This document shows positions 50,386 to 58,973 of a DNA stretch of 64,000 nucleotides, in pieces. The DNA lies in contig CM075674.1 of NCBI GenBank assembly GCA_037962975.1, forward strand, positions 84,026,501 through 84,090,500, in the 5' to 3' direction. The number at the start of each line of letters is the position of its first letter. Position 1 is the stretch's first letter. Made by a program: the position numbers and the translations under genes. The DNA comes from Clitoria ternatea. Lineage: Eukaryota > Streptophyta > Magnoliopsida > Fabales > Fabaceae. The notes beneath the pieces are model-generated. The model was not told the DNA's origin. It searched no databases and saw only the letters and a program-made list of their open reading frames with translations.

Positions 50386-53300
50386 GTAAAAAATACCAGA
50401 GGGATTCAAATAAATAAAAGAATAATTAATAAAAGCATTGGCCAAGGATGAACTCATTTTGTTCAATCATATTCCTAGAATGCTAAAGCTGCTTAATAAA
50501 TTGGCCTTTTTTAAAAAAGTAAAAAAAAGTTGCCCAATCACTCTTTGATTATTAAAATCTTTGATGTGTGTGTGTGGATCATGTCACATTTTATGATTTT
50601 TTATTTTTTCTGAGCTATATTTTACAACAAATTAAAGGTTAAAGAGGTTATTATATGCTCAAAGAAATACACCAAATTATCATCTACAATAGCCTTATTT
50701 GACTCTAGTTCAGTGTGTGAATAATTTATAGATAAATTAAATTAATTTAAATATATTAACCTACTTTTCCTTAAAATTATAATTAGTTGAGAGGTTGTTT
50801 ATTAAGGGGCGTGATAGTATAAACAAAGTATTAAAATAAAGGAAACTCTTAGTTTCACCTAAGAAAAATAGTAAAGCCCAACAAAATCAAAGCTTCAAAT
50901 TGAACTCTCAACACTTAGGGAAGATGAAGGCTAATACTATCACCACTTCCTTTTATCTATTTCAACTCCATTTTTTATCTTTTGCATATTTGTTCCTAAA
51001 AGATTTCTCTTTTATGACCCCCTCATCTTTAAACATCTTTCCGTACACCTTCCTTATCTTTTCGGTGAATATCCTTCTCATACTTGCTACATTTTGTTAA
51101 GAGGCCTCTTTATATATACACTTGACTTGCACAATTTCTTAGGGAAATATGTACCATAAGAAGAAATTAAGAAACAAATAAAATTAATTAATTAATTAAA
51201 GAACCTTGATTCCTTGAGCATGATCTTCGGTTGATGAGGAGACCTTTTTTTCCATTTCTTCCTTTTGAAGGTTTGCCATCATATTATAGGATCCGCGAAT
51301 CTTAAATGAGTAATCCTGGAATCGGTAACATCCATTATTAATTCTTAATTAAACAATAATACAATTATAATATATAATCTTCCATTCAAATATGATACAC
51401 ACATGATGTCATTCGTAACATTTGTTAAACATTAAAGTCCTATTGAAATTAATAGAATATGAGAGATTGAAAATGGTAATTTGATAAAGTTTTTATGATA
51501 GATAGGTTTGGTGATTACAATTGATGGAAAATAATGTTATGTTTTCAGATAATTTAGCTTTCAAGAAAACTGACAAAGACAATTCATAATATACCACTTA
51601 AAAAGAAAAAGACAACTAAGCACGAGGACACCAAAAAGAAAAAGAGGAGAGGGGGATATGGGGAAAAAGATTTTGAGGTGAGAGGTTTTAAAAGAGTGCC
51701 ACATGTAAAAATAGCAAAGGAGGGTTGAAATAAATTAAAAAAAAAGGAAGTGAAAATAGCATTAGCCCACAATGAGCTCATTCTACGCAACCATACTCTT
51801 GGGTTAACAAAGTATCAAAGTTGCTCTATCAATTGGCTTTCTTTTAGAAAATAAGGTTGCCCAATAGTTTACCATTAAAAAATATTGATGATGATGATTC
51901 ACAATAGACCATTTAACAAGAAGGAGACAACTAAGCATTTTGAAGATATTCACCAAAAAAAGGGAGGTATGAGAAAAAAGATTTAGATATGAGAGGTTTT
52001 GAAAGAATTACTTACGTATTCACAAAAATGCATCAAATTATCATCCATAATAGTCTTGTCTTACTCTAGTGCAATGCGTGTGTCTTCATCTAATCTTAAA
52101 TATAAACAAAAATAACTAATTTTACATATATTAACAATATTTATTGAAAATAGTTATTTATATTAATAATACCAAATATCGATGTAGTTTCTTAAAATAT
52201 CAGCTTTAATATCATTTATTACACAAAGAATTAGTTGCTTTAAGAATATATTTAATAGACAAATATTTAATAACATTAAAAAATTATACTTTTGTTTATA
52301 TTATAAGACCAAAAAATATTACTAAAATTTGCTTATATTTGAAACTAAAGAGAGTATATTACCTAGTAAAATATCATGCACTCTACATTGACATATACTA
52401 CCTTTGATCTTGGTTATGAGCAAATTAGATAAATTTCATGCAGATTAAAAAACTTGATTAAAATTATTGTTTGTATTAATGTTATTAAATATTTGATGTA
52501 TTTGTTTAAAATACCCTTAATTTTACCTGAAAATATATTAAAAATGATATATTTAATATATAAGTATTTAATGAAATTAAAAAAAATTATATTTAAGACC
52601 AGACAAATCTCTTAAAGTTTACTTTTAACCATTATGGGAAAAACTAATTTTCACGCTCTCTACATTCAAATATTTAACAGTAACAGTATATTTGAAAACT
52701 CAACGCGACATCACTCGTATAATTAATTCAGTCAATATTATTTGAAACTATAACCAAGGAACATTTACTCAAAAAGAAAGGACCACATGATAATTAAATT
52801 TTAAAAGATAAATAATTTTTGAATAATTCCAAACCTGGGCACCGTCTTCTCCTTCTTCCTTGCCATCATTAAATATGTAAATGGTAGGATTCTTGAACCC
52901 ACTAGCCTAATAAGAAACAACAAACTTATAAGATATAAAAGAAATAAGATTTAGAAATCAAATAAATACATTTCATTCATATTTTCAAAATTTATCAATG
53001 TAGATTCATCAATGGGTGAAGAGCTATGAATTGCAAAGTAAACTATTCAGCCAAAGTCTTCAAAAAGTATCCCAATTTCTAATTAGTATGAAGATTTTCT
53101 ACTTTCATCCAGTTTTCAAACATTCTACCAAGTTAGAATTTCATAAACGACAGGATTTAACACGACATTATTAAATGTTTATATATTAAATATATTTTTT
53201 TTATATATTTTTAAGATAACTAATGTTGTGTAATAAATGATATTAGGGGTATGTTAATGTATTATATTAAATATTTAATTACATTAATACAAATAACTTT

Positions 53301-56300
53301 TTCCAATTATTATTTTGTAATATTTGTAAAAATAATTACTTTTATTTATGTTTAAAAGATATACAAGTTAAAACTCACATTGAATCCACACACAAGGTAG
53401 AAAAGCGCACACATGAAATCGCCTGCCTAAGAAAACTAGAGCACCTATATGAATTTGTTACTGTATAGTTTGCTCTTTTGAAGAGTTGCTTTGTTAAGTC
53501 TTATTCTTTCAACCAGCACAATAAATTTCATGTTTGGCAATAAAATGCAAAAAAATCACTGCAATATTTCATAAAATAGAAAGGAGAAAAGGAACCTTGG
53601 TTTGATTGTCAGCATTCTTATCTCCAAATGCAAGACCAAGCGCAGAAATGCCACCTTCTACTGTAGATTTTATGGCTCCAGCAGCATCAGGTAAGAGACC
53701 CTGAAGCATAAATATGGCTTATGTAAGTGGTTGTGAAAAATTGAAGACAAAAAACAATTGATAAAAATTGTGTAAAGAACAAAGATATAATTAATGAAGA
53801 AAACCTACAAAATCTTGTGTGGTAACTTGACCAGATGGGTGTTTTGGTGCTGAAGAATCAGGACCAGGCTGATATAAAATGCAAAGCCATTAGAAAAGAC
53901 ATTATGTTGTTATCATAATTAAACTCCAAAAAGAATAGGACTTAGATATCAAATGACTTAAATATATACTATTTTGTGGAGAAAGATTGAACAATAATTT
54001 AGAAGTGAAAGCAATCAAGATTGAATGTGACATAAGTAATTAACCACCAATATAGAGGTTGAGCCATCAATAGAAGAATGGAAATTATTTTTTTATCACT
54101 TTCTTTAATTGATTGAAAAAGCATTTATTTTCTAAATGATACAACAAGGGTCAGCCATGAAGAAAAAAAAACAAGACATCTTTTCACTAGGAATCAAAGT
54201 TGTGGCATAGATTGATAGCAACTCAAATAAAACATCTAAATTAGAGTAACAAAGATGTGGGGTATAGAAAAGGATAATTCATGTAGGTCATGCAATTCAA
54301 CTTGTAAACCGAATTTACGATAAGCCATAATTGTTAAAATTTTATATGTAAAGGCCTTACAGGGTATCAATATTTGGTGACTGTTATCAAATTTTGTTTG
54401 AATCATTTTTTAAAAAAAATTATCTTTGGAGACTTTTTGTTGAATCATAATCAACTTAACTATTACATATGGAAACCCATAACCGAGACAAACTATGACA
54501 TTATAAAAGCATGTGATTTGCATTCTGTCTGTTTCAATAAGCCAAAACACAATTATTGTAAATAACGTATAATTAACTTCAAATTAATATATACCGGAAT
54601 TCAGAAGTACTGGAACTTACTCCGGAGAAAATGTTGTGTAGATCAATAGCAACACGAATAGTTTCACCAAATGGATGCTGCATAAACAAATTTGTTTTAC
54701 TAACACAACAAAGATTTTTTTTATCAAAATAAATTGTCTAATGGAAGCTGAAAAGAATAAAGTAAGAACATAATGAAGGGACGTCAACCCAGAAAGGACA
54801 AATTACTGAAATAATTAAGCAATCCTTGCCTTTTAAAATCATATCACCATTGAACTGATAGGATATTGATTAAGTGAATCATAATAAAATTGAATCAAAG
54901 TTGAGCTAATAATAAGCTAAAAAAAATCCCTAATTCACATCGTTGTTGTGTATAAATTTCTCCAATCAAAATAAAAATTAATTTAAGAATGTCTAAAAAA
55001 TAATTGGAGACCTGAGTTATGAAGTTGTGAGAACCATGATCCCCCTCCTCGTCAGCCCCAAAATAAAATATAACAGAATTCTTTAATTCAGAACCCGCTT
55101 GAGATATTCCACGAGCAAGTTCCAGCATAGCACATACACTTGGAGCGTCGTCTTCAACTCCTCTGTAAAATCAATGTTATCTTTAATATAACAGTAACAC
55201 TTTGTTGATGAAAAAAATAATACTTTTAAAACTTCAACTCATCAAATAAGTAATATTTTTATGTCCTAGAAATGGGGAAGTATAAGACACTGTTTGATTT
55301 TTTTTAGTTTTAATTACGAAATTTTTATCATATTTTTTATTTTAAAAAATTATACAATAAATACTGAAAATAATCTAATGCCATGATTTAGTCCTTCAAT
55401 TTTTTTTAATGCTTCGAGTATTTACAAATTTCAAAAATGTTTTAAAAATTATTCCCCTATATATCATTATTAATGACAAGATATCATACGTTTTATTCAT
55501 GCACGTCACATTACCATTAGCTAATTATAAGATACCTGTCAGGAACTAAAACCACTTCGTGGCAAAAGGCATTGAATTGTGTGGTGTAAAATAATGGAAG
55601 CATTGCAGCCATTAATTGATGACATGTGATAAATTGTGTGGTGTAAATTAAAACTTAAATATTAGCTATAAAAATGTGTGTGATCATAATTGCATTTTGA
55701 TAGCTATAAATTGAAGCTTCTTGTTTCAATGTTATCATCACAAACTAGAAGCAATTCCTAGTATCTAGAGAAAAAAAATTCAGAGAGAAAAAGGTTTTTT
55801 TAGTGAGTGTTCTCCTATTTAAAGAGAGAGTATTGTTTTCTCCTTATTAGATAGAGAGAATTTATAATATTTTTTTCACTTAGTAAAAATATTTCTCTAG
55901 TCTTGCCCATTGTTTTTTCCTTATCTTTTAAGGGTTTTCCACTTAAAATATTATGTGTTCAGTTGTACCAATGGTTCTTCCTTTAATTGCCGGCAAACAA
56001 TGTTTTTTTTTTTCAAAATTGCATTTATCTTTAATTTCCATAATGAGAAATTACTCTCACTGAATTTCTCAATCTCAAATTTCACTGCCATTTTAATAAC
56101 TAAATCGGTTTACCCAATTTCACCGTGAATAATACAATATACGCGAACAGTATTGTATATTTTTACCGCACACCAGAATAAATCTAGTATACATTAACAA
56201 TCACTACAAAAGTATACAACCACGTGTGTAAATAGTAACCATGAATAGTACCCCGTGAATAGTACAATAACATGAATAGTAACCAACAACTAGTAGCTCT

Positions 56301-58920
56301 GATACCATTGTTCGGAACTAGAGTATCAGGATAATATCACACGGCTAAAATAGATATAAGAAAAAAGGAACTAAACACACTTTACGTGAAAACCTCCAAC
56401 AGATAAGGGAAAAATCACGGGCAAGACCAGAGAAATATTTTCACTAAGTGAAAGAAATATTACAACTTCTCTCTATCTAACAAGGAAAGAACAATGACGC
56501 CTCACAAGATAACACTATAATTTTCTATTTGAATTTTTTCTCTCTAGATACTAGGAATTGCTTCTAGTTTAGGATGATAAAATTGAAGCAAGAAACTTCA
56601 ATTTATAGCCATCAAGATGCAATTATGACCACACACACTTTTATGGCCAATATTCAAGCTTCAATTTGCATCACACAAATTATCACATGCCATCAATTAA
56701 TGGCTACAATGCTTCCATTATTTTGAACCACATAATTCAATGCCTTTTGCCACAAAGTGACTTTAAGTGGAAGATTGTTAGGAACTAAAGCCACAAAAAA
56801 GTCACTTTGTGGCAAAAGGCATTGAATTATGTGGTTCAAAATAATGGAAGCACTGTAGCCATTAATTGATGGCATGTGATAAATTGTGTGATGTAAATTA
56901 AAGCTTGAATATTGGCTATAAAAGTGTGTGTGGTTATAATTGCATCTTGATGGCTATAAATTGAAGTTTCTTGCTTCAATTTTATCATCCTAAACTAGAA
57001 GGAATTCCTAGTATCTAGAGAGAGAAAAATTCAAAGAGAAAATTATAGTGTTTTCTTGTGAGGTTTTCCTACTAAGGGTTCTCCTATTTAAAAAGAGAGC
57101 GTCATTGTTCTCTCCTTGTTAGATAGAGAAAAGTTATAATATTTCTTTCACTTAGTAAAAATATTTCTCTGGTCTTGCCCGTGATTTTCCCCTTATCTGT
57201 TGAGGGTTTTTCACGTAAAATATTGTGTGTTCAATTTGTCTTTTCTCATTTTTATTTTAGCTGTGTAATATTATCCTAATACACTGGTTCTTAACCATAC
57301 CAACAAAAAAATTATAACTAAAACTAAAATTAATCATATTTACAAACTTTTAAAAAAAATATATTCATCAAGCCTAATATATATATATAAACGTTAGATT
57401 GTTTTGTTTCCTATTAGATCATTTTTAATGTTGGTCCACATGTGAAAATGAAGAAAAAGGTTCTCTCTTTTATTTGGTCCGGTCTATTACGGAATCTATC
57501 CCAAAATGAGGAGTACAACAGTTTATTTCCAAACTAAGAATAATTTCAAATGCAGAACTAAATTTAAATTTAATCTAAATTAGTTATAAGTGAAGAAATC
57601 GTGAATAAAAGTAATTTTAGTCTCATAGCTGTTGTTTATGATTATGAAATAATCCATAAAGTGAATTATACATCACAAAAAAATTGTCATTTACTAACAT
57701 ATAAAATTTAAAAGTTGTTAAATTTTTTTTGGTATAGTTTTTAACTAACAAAAAATTATAACAATAAAATATATTATACTACTATTTAATATAATATTAG
57801 TATAACTCAACTTTATCTTAAAAAAATTTTACTAATATAATTCATTAAATTATTATATTATAAATCTGAATGAAAAAAATAATGTTAGTAAATATATTTT
57901 GGGCTTTTACTAACAATAAAATATAACATTAACATAGGTTAACTTTGGTTTAATGATCTCTCATTTTTAAAAACATTAATAGTTTCTCATCATTTTTTTC
58001 AATATTTTTTTGTTAGGTAAGCATCAATATTATGCAATTCACATTAGTTTTAATCCAATGGTATCTTTCAACTGATATTCGAAAACTAATTCATTCCACA
58101 TATATAGATCACCCATGTGTTGTGTAATCTCTCCACGTAATACAAGATTTCTAATTCTAAGGGTTTATTTAAGACAAGAAATCAACAAAAAAAATGTCCA
58201 TTTAAAATATTATTTACTTAATTACCATGGTTTCTAATTCATCCTTATACAAGTTTCAATAAAATAATTTTACTTTTGATCTTTTTATTTACAAATTAGA
58301 CAAAGATTTATTTTAATTATTAAAATTTAAAATCTTAATTATATATTTTGTAATTCAGAATCAAAGATAAAATCCCAGTTAAGAATATGTTAATTAATTT
58401 GGAGTGAAAATATAACCATAATGATAATTTACTCTCATTGAATGCTAAATTGTTCTAATAGATGACTTAATGATTAATTCGTTAGTTTTTGTTAGATGAT
58501 GTTAAACTCATGACATTTTCTATTAAATAACCTTATTAATAAAACGCTGAATATGAAATCTATATACATGTAAAGTGTATCTCCACCCAAGGAAAGCATT
58601 TTCCACTCAACTTTCATGGTGTGTTTGGTTGACGAGAAAATATGAAAAAAATTTAAAATAGAAACAAAATTTCATTGTGATTATTTTCTTACATTGGGTG
58701 ATTTTTATATTATGTTTTGGGAAAGTTTTTATGATCGGATCTATATGTTATTATTTTCTCATGAAAAATAATGATAATTTTTTTAAAGCTCCCTCATCTT
58801 GCATAATAACCTTATTGTCCATTTTGATATTTTGGCTCAAATGTTATTTTTATAATATAAAGAGTATATTTGTTACTTTAACAATTTTTATAATTCTTTT
58901 CCTGTACTTTTCTAACAAAC

Positions 58921-58973
<53 letters not shown>

